Notes under the pieces: model-generated
What the model saw: the letters and a program-made list of their open reading frames with translations, nothing else
Told to the model about the DNA's origin: nothing
Database searches by the model: none
Translations under genes and position numbers: made by a program
In this document: piece after piece, positions 32,912 to 40,615 of the stretch
Position numbering within the stretch: the stretch's first letter is position 1
How the letters are laid out: each line of letters opens with the position of its first letter
Assembly: GCF_001613325.1 (NCBI RefSeq)
Contig: NZ_BDCD01000030.1
Coordinates: 60,131-124,130, forward strand
Source of the DNA: Nocardia yamanashiensis NBRC 100130
GTDB lineage: Bacteria > Actinomycetota > Actinomycetes > Mycobacteriales > Mycobacteriaceae
Length of the DNA stretch: 64,000 bases
Direction of reading: 5' to 3'

Positions 32912-33816
32912 GCGCGCTCCAGTACACCGTGCATGACCACGGCCAGGCTGTTGTGGTCGAACATCTGGTAGACCACGGCCAGCCGCCGTCCCGCGCCCAT
33001 GCCCGGTTCGGCGTCCATCATGAACTCCCGGCCGATCAAGCGCTGCCCTTCGCTGGTGTGCAGGCGCACGAAATTGGCTCGGCCGTAGGAGTTTCCGTTG
33101 CCCCACACGTCCGGTCCCTCGTGGAAGGAGCGCACGCCGTCGCGTCGCACGGTGATGCGTGAATCCGAGGCGATCGGCCCGGACATGACCAGATGATGCT
33201 CGGCGATGAGGAGATTCAGCGGTTCGATGGTGAGCTCCATGTGCAGCCCGCCGAGCGGTTTCTGATCGGCGCTCCACAACTCCAGCTCACCGGAATAGGC
33301 GCTCTTCTCCTTGGTTTGTACGGTGAAAACCGAGGGACCGCACCGGGTTTCGTCATCGAGGTGTCGCTCCGCCAGTGCCGGGTCGCGGGTGTAGAGGCCG
33401 TTGAACACGCCCACCAGCGCGGGACCTTGGAACAGCTGCGAGGAGTAGATCTGGGTATCGCCGATGGTCTGATTCCAGGTATTGAGCGAAACCTGCCAGC
33501 CCGGCCCGTAATAGTTGGCGTCCACGAATCCGCCGTAGGGCTGGCCGGATCCGTAGAAGTCGGGTCCGGTGTAGACCCGGTCGCCGTCGGAGTCGCGCAC
33601 GCCGAACGCGAACGGCGCACCGAGGGTGAACCGTCCCGCCAGCTCACCGCCGCCGGTGAGGCCGCCGTCCATGTAATAGGTGGTGACGCCGTCGTCGAAG
33701 ACCGAGGATCGGCGGATGTCCTCGAATCCACGCCAGGTGCCCTGACCGTCGAACAGGGACGGACGGCCCACCCATTCGCCTTCGATGCGCTGCTGAAAGT
33801 TGCTGGGAGCGTTCAT
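32908..33816 (-). CDS. Unrecognised 302-residue operon protein, probably beta-rich
   Basis: No family recognised. The sequence is rich in Gly, Tyr, Trp and Asp with alternating patterns (GEWVGRPSLF, GTWRGFEDI, VTTYYMDGGL, GWQVSLNTW), suggesting a beta-barrel or sandwich, perhaps lipocalin-like; this is a guess. There is no signal peptide or membrane segment, so it is cytoplasmic. It overlaps the SDR gene by 4 nt and follows the first RCCR-like gene by 36 nt. A pigment-binding or Mg-removing role would fill a gap in the proposed pathway, but nothing in the sequence proves it. Confidence 0.85.
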   Translation of the reverse strand: MNAPSNFQQRIEGEWVGRPSLFDGQGTWRGFEDIRRSSVFDDGVTTYYMDGGLTGGGELAGRFTLGAPFAFGVRDSDGDRVYTGPDFYGSGQPYGGFVDANYYGPGWQVSLNTWNQTIGDTQIYSSQLFQGPALVGVFNGLYTRDPALAERHLDDETRCGPSVFTVQTKEKSAYSGELELWSADQKPLGGLHMELTIEPLNLLIAEHHLVMSGPIASDSRITVRRDGVRSFHEGPDVWGNGNSYGRANFVRLHTSEGQRLIGREFMMDAEPGMGAGRRLAVVYQMFDHNSLAVVMHGVLERA

Positions 33817-33852
33817 CGCTCGACCTTCCTTCTCGCCGGATGCGGCGGGGAT

Positions 33853-34542
33853 TCACGCGAGGAGTTCGCCGCGGACGTGTTCGGCCTGCTCGGCGCCCAG
33901 CAGCCGGGTGACCTGCGCCCAGACCGGATCCACCTCGGGACTGAACAGATTGGCCCGGTTGGCGCGATCACGCGCGGCCGGATCGCCGTCCACCGCCGGA
34001 ACTCCCTTGTCCACCAAAGTGAGCCAGTGCGCCAGATAGGCATCGACGATCGGATCCAAGGCCCGGAAGGCGTCGGCGGTGGCCCGGCACACCACCATCC
34101 ACGGCGACATCATGGCGCGCTGGCGGGGCCCGATCGCGGCGGGCGACACGCCCTCGATGCGCCAGGCGTCCTCGAGCAGCGGCGTCAACGGCAGGAACGC
34201 GGCGTCCAGGTATTCCAGCTGTACGGCCAGATCGGCACGCGGGATCAGATCCAGGTGCATGGCGTGATAGTCGCCGCCGTAAACCGCATCGACGGTGAAA
34301 TGCGGTACGGCCGAATCGGTTCCGGTGAACGCGAAGATCATGTGGCTGTCCAGTCCGATGGGCGGCACCACCAGGTCCACCCGGACCGCCTTGTCGATCG
34401 GACCGCCGCGCCACACCCGCAGCCGGCCCACCGGCTCCGGGGATATGGCGCTGGTCAACGGGAGATCCTCGGCGAGTTCGAGGCCGAGCGCCGAGGTCAG
34501 GGTGTCCCCGACCCGGTCGGCGAGGGCGGTGGGCAGACTCAT
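33853..34542 (-). CDS. RCCR / ferredoxin-dependent bilin reductase-like protein 1
   Basis: 229 residues. The core reads FDBR/RCCR-like: PHFTVDAV (about residues 80-87) is followed by HLDLIPRADLAVQLEYLDAAF (about 96-116). This matches the remembered plant pattern of a strand with an acidic residue, then LDLPHRKDL and DYLKEYY, and later an SPWMVVCRAT segment where plants have SPSLFVRSAFS. Asp85 falls where RCCR has a catalytic-pocket Glu and bilin reductases have an Asp. Such enzymes reduce linear tetrapyrroles using ferredoxin. It overlaps the Rieske gene by 4 nt. Substrate inferred from family and context only. Confidence 0.7.
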   Translation of the reverse strand: MSLPTALADRVGDTLTSALGLELAEDLPLTSAISPEPVGRLRVWRGGPIDKAVRVDLVVPPIGLDSHMIFAFTGTDSAVPHFTVDAVYGGDYHAMHLDLIPRADLAVQLEYLDAAFLPLTPLLEDAWRIEGVSPAAIGPRQRAMMSPWMVVCRATADAFRALDPIVDAYLAHWLTLVDKGVPAVDGDPAARDRANRANLFSPEVDPVWAQVTRLLGAEQAEHVRGELLA

Positions 34543-35660
34543 TGGGCGTTTCCTCCGCTGCGGGCCTTGTGCACCCAGGCACTGGCGAATTCGGGATTGT
34601 CGCGTCGGGCGGGGGAGGCGATCACGGTCGCGGTGCGCCGCGGCCCGTCGCCGACGATGATGTCGTCATCGCCCACCCACCAGCCCTGTTTGATCAGCTC
34701 CAGCCGCCGGCGCCGATAGGCCACCTGCAGGCTGTCGCTGCGCACATGCAGTTCGTCGGACAGATCGAACGGAAGCAGTTCGGGCCGTTGCGATTCCACC
34801 ACCGGCCGATCCTGCAGCAGAATCTTCTCGATGCGTTTGCGGGTATTGCCGTCGGCCCACGCTCCGGTGAAGAAGTTCCGGTACCCGAGGATCTTGATCA
34901 GCGTGCGGTCCTGCGAGAGCGGGATATTGAAGTCGTAGAGCAGCAGATCCCCGATCGGCAGCCGCACGTGCAGTTTCACGATATTGGGCAGATACCAGGC
35001 ATTGGTGACCGTGACGTACTCCGGACGCGGCCGCCGCCTGGCCAGCACACCCCACAGGCCCTTGGGCAGCGGCGGGCTGAGCTGGATATCGGCCTCCGCC
35101 GACCACTCCGTCTGGGTGACCCGGAAATCCGGGATCTGCGGCTTGTCCGGATTGCCGAAGGAGGTGCCGTGCACGAACGGGGTGTGCGCGGCATCCACCA
35201 CGTTCTCGAAGGCCCGTTCGTAGTTGGCGTTGATCTCCATCTCGAACTGGACCACCCGGAACGCCGGATCGTCGTGTTCGGGCAGCACCGGAATGGGCGG
35301 GCGTTCGGCCTCGGGCAGATCGCCGAGGAAGGCCCAGATCATGCCGTAGCGCTCCACGGTCGGATAGGCGTCCACGCGGGCCTTGCGCGGAATCTTGCGC
35401 TCCTCGGCATTGGCCGGGATCTTCACGCACGCACCGCCGGCGTCGTACTGCCAGCCGTGATACGGGCAGGCGATGCAGTCACCGGTGACGGTGCCCATCG
35501 ACAGCGCGCCGCCGCGGTGCACGCACAGATCCGACAGACAGGTCACCGCGCCGGACTGTGTGCGATACAGCACGAAATCCTGGCCGAGACAGGTGACCTT
35601 GTGGGGTTTGCGGCCGACGCGATCGGCGAATTCGACCGCGTACCAGAAGTTCTTGAGCAT
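34539..35660 (-). CDS. Rieske non-haem iron oxygenase, pheophorbide a oxygenase-like
   Basis: 373 residues. The Rieske 2Fe-2S ligands are Cys46, His48, Cys65 and His68 (CVHRG ... CPYHGW). The mononuclear iron site is Asp156-x2-His159-x4-His164, with a facial acid expected later. The segment YHGWQYDAGGACVKIP, followed by KIP and a MIWAF block, is close to plant pheophorbide a oxygenase, but vanillate-demethylase-type oxygenases share much of it, and the plant C-terminal CxxC and membrane helices are absent. Such enzymes need a ferredoxin or reductase, not encoded nearby. Ring opening of a porphyrin is the inferred role. It sits between RCCR-like and chlorophyllase-like genes. Confidence 0.92.
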   Translation of the reverse strand: MLKNFWYAVEFADRVGRKPHKVTCLGQDFVLYRTQSGAVTCLSDLCVHRGGALSMGTVTGDCIACPYHGWQYDAGGACVKIPANAEERKIPRKARVDAYPTVERYGMIWAFLGDLPEAERPPIPVLPEHDDPAFRVVQFEMEINANYERAFENVVDAAHTPFVHGTSFGNPDKPQIPDFRVTQTEWSAEADIQLSPPLPKGLWGVLARRRPRPEYVTVTNAWYLPNIVKLHVRLPIGDLLLYDFNIPLSQDRTLIKILGYRNFFTGAWADGNTRKRIEKILLQDRPVVESQRPELLPFDLSDELHVRSDSLQVAYRRRRLELIKQGWWVGDDDIIVGDGPRRTATVIASPARRDNPEFASAWVHKARSGGNAQ

Positions 35661-35672
35661 CGTGGGGCGCTC

Positions 35673-36641
35673 CTAACGCCGGTGGAGTTGGACGGCGTCG
35701 TCCTCGAACGAGGCCAGCGCGGAGGCGGCCGCGGCGTCCGCGCGCAGATGTGCGCGCAGGAACGTCGAGACCAGCCGGGCGAACGGGGCGAGGGCATCCA
35801 CCTCGGCGGGAAGGTCGAGGAAGGCGCGGGCGGCGGTGGGATCGGCATCGGCGATACCGAAATGGTTGGCGCCCGGCACCACCGCGAGCAGATGGTCACC
35901 GCTCGCGGGCAGGGCCTCGAAGAAGGTGCGGCGCACCGGATCCGGCCGCTCCGCTCCGTCTTCGCCGTAACGGTCGGCGCTGCCCTGGATGACGCCGTCG
36001 CGGGTGCCGACGCCCAGCAGCACCGGACCGTCGACCTGGGCGGGCAGCACGGTTCCGGGCTCCCAGCCCAGCATGGTGGCCACCATGGTGTGTGCGCCCC
36101 AGGCGAAAACGGCTGCGATGGACGGGAAATAGCGTGCGGACTGCAATGCCACGGTGCCGCCCGCGGAATGCCCGCCCAAGGCGACCCGGTCCAGATCGAG
36201 CGCGCCGCGCAAGGGGGACTGGGCGTCGAGTTCGGTCAGCGCTTCCAGGATCGCGCCGATGGCCGGGCAGGTCGGGCGGGTGCCGTAGGCGTCGGGGCGG
36301 GCGGCATCCAGTTCCACCCCCGGTGTGAGTCCTCGTTGCCCGCCGAACAATTCGGCGACGCGATCCATGGTGACTACCACGAAGCCCGCCTCGGCGACGG
36401 CGCAGGCGAAACGGCGGTAGGAGTCCTGCCCGACGTTGACTCCCGAGAGGAAGACAACGACCGGATAGGGCGCGCCGGCCGGGTCGGGCGCGAAAACGCC
36501 GGTGAGCCGTTCGGTGTCGTCGCCCGCGACGGCCGCCGGGTAGTAGACCTTGAGATGGGCGGTGTCGAAAGGCGGTGTGCCGTCGGTGCGCGCCGACCAC
36601 CACAGCGAACGGACCAGCCGGGTCGAGGTCGTGGCGGTCAT
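35673..36641 (-). CDS. Chlorophyllase-like / dienelactone hydrolase-family cytoplasmic hydrolase
   Basis: 322 residues without signal peptide. PVVVFLSGVNVGQDSYRRF (60-78) followed by GFVVVTMD is the chlorophyllase/PAF-acetylhydrolase-like layout. The nucleophile elbow is GGHSAGG with Ser159; GVGTRDG and GANHFGI give the likely acid and His. Chlorophyllases remove phytol from chlorophyll; related hydrolases demethylate the carboxymethyl ester of pheophorbide. Which bond is cut here is not readable. Its start overlaps the second RCCR-like gene by 4 nt, and the Rieske gene starts 12 nt after its stop. Confidence 0.88.
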   Translation of the reverse strand: MTATTSTRLVRSLWWSARTDGTPPFDTAHLKVYYPAAVAGDDTERLTGVFAPDPAGAPYPVVVFLSGVNVGQDSYRRFACAVAEAGFVVVTMDRVAELFGGQRGLTPGVELDAARPDAYGTRPTCPAIGAILEALTELDAQSPLRGALDLDRVALGGHSAGGTVALQSARYFPSIAAVFAWGAHTMVATMLGWEPGTVLPAQVDGPVLLGVGTRDGVIQGSADRYGEDGAERPDPVRRTFFEALPASGDHLLAVVPGANHFGIADADPTAARAFLDLPAEVDALAPFARLVSTFLRAHLRADAAAASALASFEDDAVQLHRR

Positions 36642-37447
36642 AGGCCCGGCCTCGGCAGTTCGCGGTCCCCGCCCCACAGGGCGCGCACCAGGCGTCCGGT
36701 CAGCTCGGCCCCGAACAGCCGCTCGCCCATCACGTTCGCCGGATCGCGTTCGGCGATATTGCGGCGCACCGCCAGATCCCGGTCCGCCAGCGCGGCCCGC
36801 TCCCCGGCCGGTACGGGCTCGGCGTTCTCTACCCAGCCCAGCCACTGGTCCACGCGGGCGGTCAGGATCTCGGCCACCGTATCCAGGTTCGGTCGGGTGG
36901 GTGGGAAGGAATAGCAGTAGGCGGTGGGGGACAGGCTGGCGCGAATGAAACCCGTGCGGCTGGTGAACCAGGTGAAATCGGGGTGCGCTTCCTTGAACTC
37001 CAGCCAGGGGGCGTCATTGCCGGTGTAGTAGCGATCGAAATAGCCGGTGTCGCCGACCAGATCGCCGCGCGGAATGGCATCGGTGTAGAACCAGCCGTCC
37101 GGCCACAGCAGCAGCGCGGTGCCCAGGTGCGGCACGTCGATCTGCGGTCCGAGCCAGGCCGTCAGATGCAGGTTCACGAATCCGGTGCGCGGGTCGCCGA
37201 TCCAGGAGTGCACCAGCCAGTCGATCTCCGGCCCGCAGTAGGCGGCCAGGCTGCCGGACGGGCCGGTCGCCGCATCACCGTAGCTGTCGAGATCAGCGGT
37301 CGAGGGATCGCGGGTCAGCTCGAAGCGGGCGGCAATGCGATCGCGCAAGCCGCTCAACAGGTTTCGCCATTCCTCGAAGGTCTCGGTGACATCGGCACGC
37401 GGGGTGCCGTCCACCATGTCTTCGACGTGTTTGAGGGTTTCGCTCAT
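36638..37447 (-). CDS. Red chlorophyll catabolite reductase-like protein 2
   Basis: 269 residues. It tracks plant RCCR through the whole length (from memory): EIDWLVHSWIG (74-84), NLHLTAWLG, PHLGTALLLWP, AIPRGDLVGDTGYFDRYY (124-141), FIRASLSPTA (167-176) and a C-terminal RDLAVRRNIAERDP ... RLFGAELTGRLVRALWG. Plant RCCR reduces red chlorophyll catabolite to a primary fluorescent catabolite with ferredoxin. Asp235 lies near the position of a proposed plant active-site Asp; the other pocket acid seems replaced (Ala111 region), whereas paralogue 1 keeps an Asp. The two paralogues may therefore divide the work or form a heteromer. It begins 31 nt after the nitrilase gene. Confidence 0.82.
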   Translation of the reverse strand: MSETLKHVEDMVDGTPRADVTETFEEWRNLLSGLRDRIAARFELTRDPSTADLDSYGDAATGPSGSLAAYCGPEIDWLVHSWIGDPRTGFVNLHLTAWLGPQIDVPHLGTALLLWPDGWFYTDAIPRGDLVGDTGYFDRYYTGNDAPWLEFKEAHPDFTWFTSRTGFIRASLSPTAYCYSFPPTRPNLDTVAEILTARVDQWLGWVENAEPVPAGERAALADRDLAVRRNIAERDPANVMGERLFGAELTGRLVRALWGGDRELPRPGL

Positions 37448-37478
37448 GGGTGCTCCGGTGCGGTTGTCGATCGCGTTG

Positions 37479-39101
37479 TCACGCGCGGGCTTTCGGTCGG
37501 GACGTGGTCATGGCGTCCAAGGGGCGGCGCGGGCGCCCGGCCACCAGGTCGGTGCCGCGCGACACCAGGCGGTTGACGGCCTGGGCCGGGCGGATGACGG
37601 CGTGCGCAGTGGTGGCTCCGGGCTCGACGGCGGTGATCTCCGGATGGCTGATCCGGCCGGTGAACGGCCCGGACCAGGTGGTCCACAGCGTGAAATCCCG
37701 GCTCAGGCCGTAGATTCCGCCGGTCAGCCCGTGGCTATCGAGGGCGGCGGCGACCACATTGAGCCGGTTCTCCGCGGCCCGCTCGGGCAGGCCGAGTGTG
37801 AGTTCCCAGGGCTGCCCGGTGATGCCGGGGACGGCGACCACATCCGCGTCCGCGACGGCGGCCAGCCGGAAGGTCTCGGGAAACAGCGCGTCGTCCCCGA
37901 CGACCACGGCCAACCGGCCCCAGGGCAGTTCGAAGATCCTCAGCTCCGAGCCGAGTTCCACCGCCCAGGGGTGCCGGGCGCTGCGGTGCAATTGCGGCTG
38001 CCGTCCGGCGATGCCGTCGGCGTTCACCAGGAGGCCGTGGTGTGCGTCGCCCTCGCGCACGCTCAGCACTACGTGGCTGCCGGTATCAGCAAGGGCGGCA
38101 ACGATTTCCGGCACGGTGACGGTCGCCGGGCCGGGCAGCACGATGAGATCGGTGCCCGCGTCCGCCAACTGTTGCACCAGGGCCGCGTCGGGTGCCGCTA
38201 TGGCGGCCGTGATCGTATCCGCACCGGGTGCGGCCTGCCGGACGCCGGTCGCGGTGATCAACGGTCGATACAGCTCCGGCCGTCGATCGGCGAGCAGGTC
38301 GGTGCCACCGGCGGCACGCTTGTCGTCGGCCTGCCGCAGATCGATATCGGCGATCACGATGGCCTCGCCCCACACCGGCGCGACCGCCACCCGGGTGCCA
38401 TCGGGCGCGACGATCTGGCTCTCACCCGCACCGTGCAGGCGATCGGCCGGTACACCGAGACGTGCGGCGATGGCGGGCAGCTGGGTGTCGGGCAGCAGCG
38501 GGCCGACCTTGTTGGCCGCCACCACCCACACCCGGTTCTCGGCCGCGCGCACCGGAATGTGCAGGCTCGCTTCATCGATGGCGAACGAGTTGAGGCTGTT
38601 GAGCAGCAATTGCGCACCACGCAGCACCAAAGACCGGGTCACCTCGCTGATGACGCCTTCCATGCAGGCGTACATGCCGATCCGGCCCAGCGCGGTCTCG
38701 ATGACCGGAGAATCGTCGGTGCCCGCGTCGAGATAGTCGTTCTCCGCGCCCATCAGGATCTGCTTGTCGGATTCACCGAGCAGAGCGCCGTCAGGTGCGT
38801 AGAGCAGGCTGGTGCCGGTGGTCCGGCCGTCGGCGCGGGCCAGCGTGACGCCGATCTTGACGTACATCCGGTGCCGGGCGGCGCGGGCGGCGATAGCACT
38901 CAGGAAGGAATCCCCGAGCCGGCAAGCCATTCGCCGGGCGTGGGCGCGATCGTCGTACCAGGATAGGTGATTACAGAACTCGGGCAGCACCACCAGTTCG
39001 GCCCCTGCCGCCGCGGCGGCGTCGATCATGCGCAGGCAGGCCGCGAGATTCGCCTCGGGATCGGTTCCGGCGGCGAGCTGGGCGGCCGCGACTCGGGTCA
39101 T
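37479..39101 (-). CDS. Nitrilase-superfamily amidohydrolase with a degenerate second domain
   Basis: 540 residues, about twice the usual length. The N-terminal carbon-nitrogen hydrolase domain has the triad Glu41 (LPEF), Lys113 and Cys146 (YACMEG). A second nitrilase-like domain from about residue 290 repeats the fold, but LPE has become LPG and the Cys position is lost in VVVGDDALFPE, so it looks non-catalytic. The first domain should hydrolyse an amide, imide-derived amide or nitrile. As first gene of the operon next to an IclR-type box (39126-39150), it may open maleimide- or amide-type products; this is inference. The ATG at 39101 is used because the longer in-frame start would run through the operator. 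Confidence 0.9.
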   Translation of the reverse strand: MTRVAAAQLAAGTDPEANLAACLRMIDAAAAAGAELVVLPEFCNHLSWYDDRAHARRMACRLGDSFLSAIAARAARHRMYVKIGVTLARADGRTTGTSLLYAPDGALLGESDKQILMGAENDYLDAGTDDSPVIETALGRIGMYACMEGVISEVTRSLVLRGAQLLLNSLNSFAIDEASLHIPVRAAENRVWVVAANKVGPLLPDTQLPAIAARLGVPADRLHGAGESQIVAPDGTRVAVAPVWGEAIVIADIDLRQADDKRAAGGTDLLADRRPELYRPLITATGVRQAAPGADTITAAIAAPDAALVQQLADAGTDLIVLPGPATVTVPEIVAALADTGSHVVLSVREGDAHHGLLVNADGIAGRQPQLHRSARHPWAVELGSELRIFELPWGRLAVVVGDDALFPETFRLAAVADADVVAVPGITGQPWELTLGLPERAAENRLNVVAAALDSHGLTGGIYGLSRDFTLWTTWSGPFTGRISHPEITAVEPGATTAHAVIRPAQAVNRLVSRGTDLVAGRPRRPLDAMTTSRPKARA

Positions 39102-39125
39102 GGGCAGACACCCTTCCGCTGGTGC

Positions 39126-39150
39126 GTTTCGTACATCGAAACGACGTTTC
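39126..39150. promoter_or_regulatory. IclR-type box 3 (upstream of the nine-gene operon)
   Basis: A perfect GTTTC-N7-GAAAC-N3-GTTTC, 25 bp upstream of the nitrilase start. This is the best match to the consensus in the window. Confidence 0.85.
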
Positions 39151-39311
39151 CTCTGTTGGGATTCTGTACCGGGGGCGGTGATCTGTCCAGGGCTGCCGCC
39201 GGATTTCCCCGCGCCGTAACAACCAGGTGGTCCAAACGCCCACGGTTTCAGCGGTATTGCGCTCCGCCGCCTTGACACCCATCGCGGGCGCGGGTTCAAT
39301 ATGGCAATTCC

Positions 39312-39336
39312 GAAACCGCGTTTCCATCAGAGAAAC
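39312..39336. promoter_or_regulatory. IclR-type box 4 (upstream of the transporter / neocarzinostatin-like operon)
   Basis: A perfect reverse-orientation copy, GAAAC-N3-GTTTC-N7-GAAAC. It ends 17 nt before the leader-peptide GTG at 39354. Together with box 3 it makes the 39.1-39.35 kb gap a divergent, co-controlled promoter region. Confidence 0.85.
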
Positions 39337-39353
39337 GCTCGCGGGAGGTGAAC

Positions 39354-39440
39354 GTGACGACCTGCGAATCGTCATCCCGACTCAGTACCGAATCCGCCAC
39401 CGGCCGAACCGCTTTGCGCGTCTGCCGGGCAACGCCATGA
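39354..39440 (+). CDS. Possible 28-residue leader peptide coupled to the transporter gene
   Basis: A GTG preceded by GGGAGG at 39342-39347 opens a 28-codon frame. Its TGA overlaps the ATG of the next gene (ATGA). The encoded peptide has no recognisable motif. The ribosome binding site is far better than any before 39437, so this short frame probably delivers ribosomes to the membrane-protein gene by coupling. It could also be a frameshifted N-terminus if the sequence has an error. Confidence 0.5.
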   Translation: MTTCESSSRLSTESATGRTALRVCRATP

Positions 39441-40615
39441 GAGCCGCCACGGCCGGCCGCGCCGCGATGCTCGCCGCGGCAGCGAGCGCCGGCCCGGTCG
39501 CCGGTGGTCAACTCGCCTTGCTCGCCAAGCCTTTCGGGGGCGCACTCGGCATCCCCGGTGCGGTAGTCGGATACCTTGCGCTCACCGCCCTGCTGCTCGG
39601 AACCGTTACGGGTGCGGTGTGCGTCCGATTCGCGCTCTCGGCACGCGGTGCGGGCGTCTGCGCGATCATCGCCGGTGCGGCCATCGCCGCGGCGGGCGCG
39701 ACGACTTCGCCGATGTCGTTCACGGTCGCGATTCTCCTCGCGGCCGCGGCAAGCGGTCCGCTGCTGGTCACCGCCCGCACCCAATGCTGTTCGCACCGTT
39801 CGTGGCTCACCGCATGGCACCTAGCCCTGACGGCCGGCCTTGCAGCAGCCGCCGCCTTCGCCGCGGCGACCGCCCGGAACCCCGGTGCCGGTCTGCTCGT
39901 GGCCGGAATCGCGACCGCGGTCGGTGGCCTACTGTCGTCGATCCTCGAACCAGCTCCGGACCAGCTTGATTCGGCAGCCACCGCAAACGAAACCGAGACC
40001 CCTCCCGGATCGGAGACCGGTCGCGGAAGCGGCTCGGCGACTGCCACAGCCGAGGGAACCGCGGATGCGATGGTGCTCGGCTACGGAAGTCTCGGCGTGC
40101 TCGTCGGCGGCACGGTCCTGCCTACGCTGCACCTGCTGCTGTTCCGCTGGGACGCGCTGACCGCGGACCAAGCCGCACTACTGCTGTGGGCGGCGCTGCC
40201 CGCGGTTGTCGCGGTGGCGCTGCCCGGCCCCCGCCCCGCCGCGATTCCGATCCTGCTACTGCTGGCCGCGGGCGGCCCGGTACTGGTGGCCACCGCACCC
40301 GGCCGCGCCACGGCCGCCGCCGGACTCGGTCTCACACTGGCGGCAGCCGCCCGCGCCGCCCACGGACTGGACACCTTCTACCTCGACCGGATCCGTCGCA
40401 TCGGCAGTGCCGCAGCGACTTTCGGACTCATGACCGTCGCGGGAGTAGCGGGCCTCGGCGCGGTCACCGTGTGCGATCGATGGTTCGGCACCGGCACCGC
40501 TCTGACCCTGCTCGCGATCCCTATCGCTCTCGCGGCGGCGTGCTACGGCCGAATGCTCTCGCCGACCGCAGTGGTTCGCACCGCCGCCCCCGCACTCGAA
40601 GGAGGCTCCTCGTGA
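39437..40615 (+). CDS. MFS-like transporter (6+6 helix membrane protein)
   Basis: 392 residues with two hydrophobic halves, each of about six helices. They are split near residues 170-225 by a polar, Thr/Glu/Ser-rich linker (ANETETPPGSETGRG region). This layout is MFS-like, although no signature motif is clear, and Ala/Gly/Leu-rich helices make family assignment weak. The ATG overlaps the stop of a short upstream frame. As the first large gene after regulon box 4 and upstream of two secreted binding-type proteins, it is a good candidate importer or exporter for the regulon's substrate. Confidence 0.8.
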   Translation: MRAATAGRAAMLAAAASAGPVAGGQLALLAKPFGGALGIPGAVVGYLALTALLLGTVTGAVCVRFALSARGAGVCAIIAGAAIAAAGATTSPMSFTVAILLAAAASGPLLVTARTQCCSHRSWLTAWHLALTAGLAAAAAFAAATARNPGAGLLVAGIATAVGGLLSSILEPAPDQLDSAATANETETPPGSETGRGSGSATATAEGTADAMVLGYGSLGVLVGGTVLPTLHLLLFRWDALTADQAALLLWAALPAVVAVALPGPRPAAIPILLLLAAGGPVLVATAPGRATAAAGLGLTLAAAARAAHGLDTFYLDRIRRIGSAAATFGLMTVAGVAGLGAVTVCDRWFGTGTALTLLAIPIALAAACYGRMLSPTAVVRTAAPALEGGSS

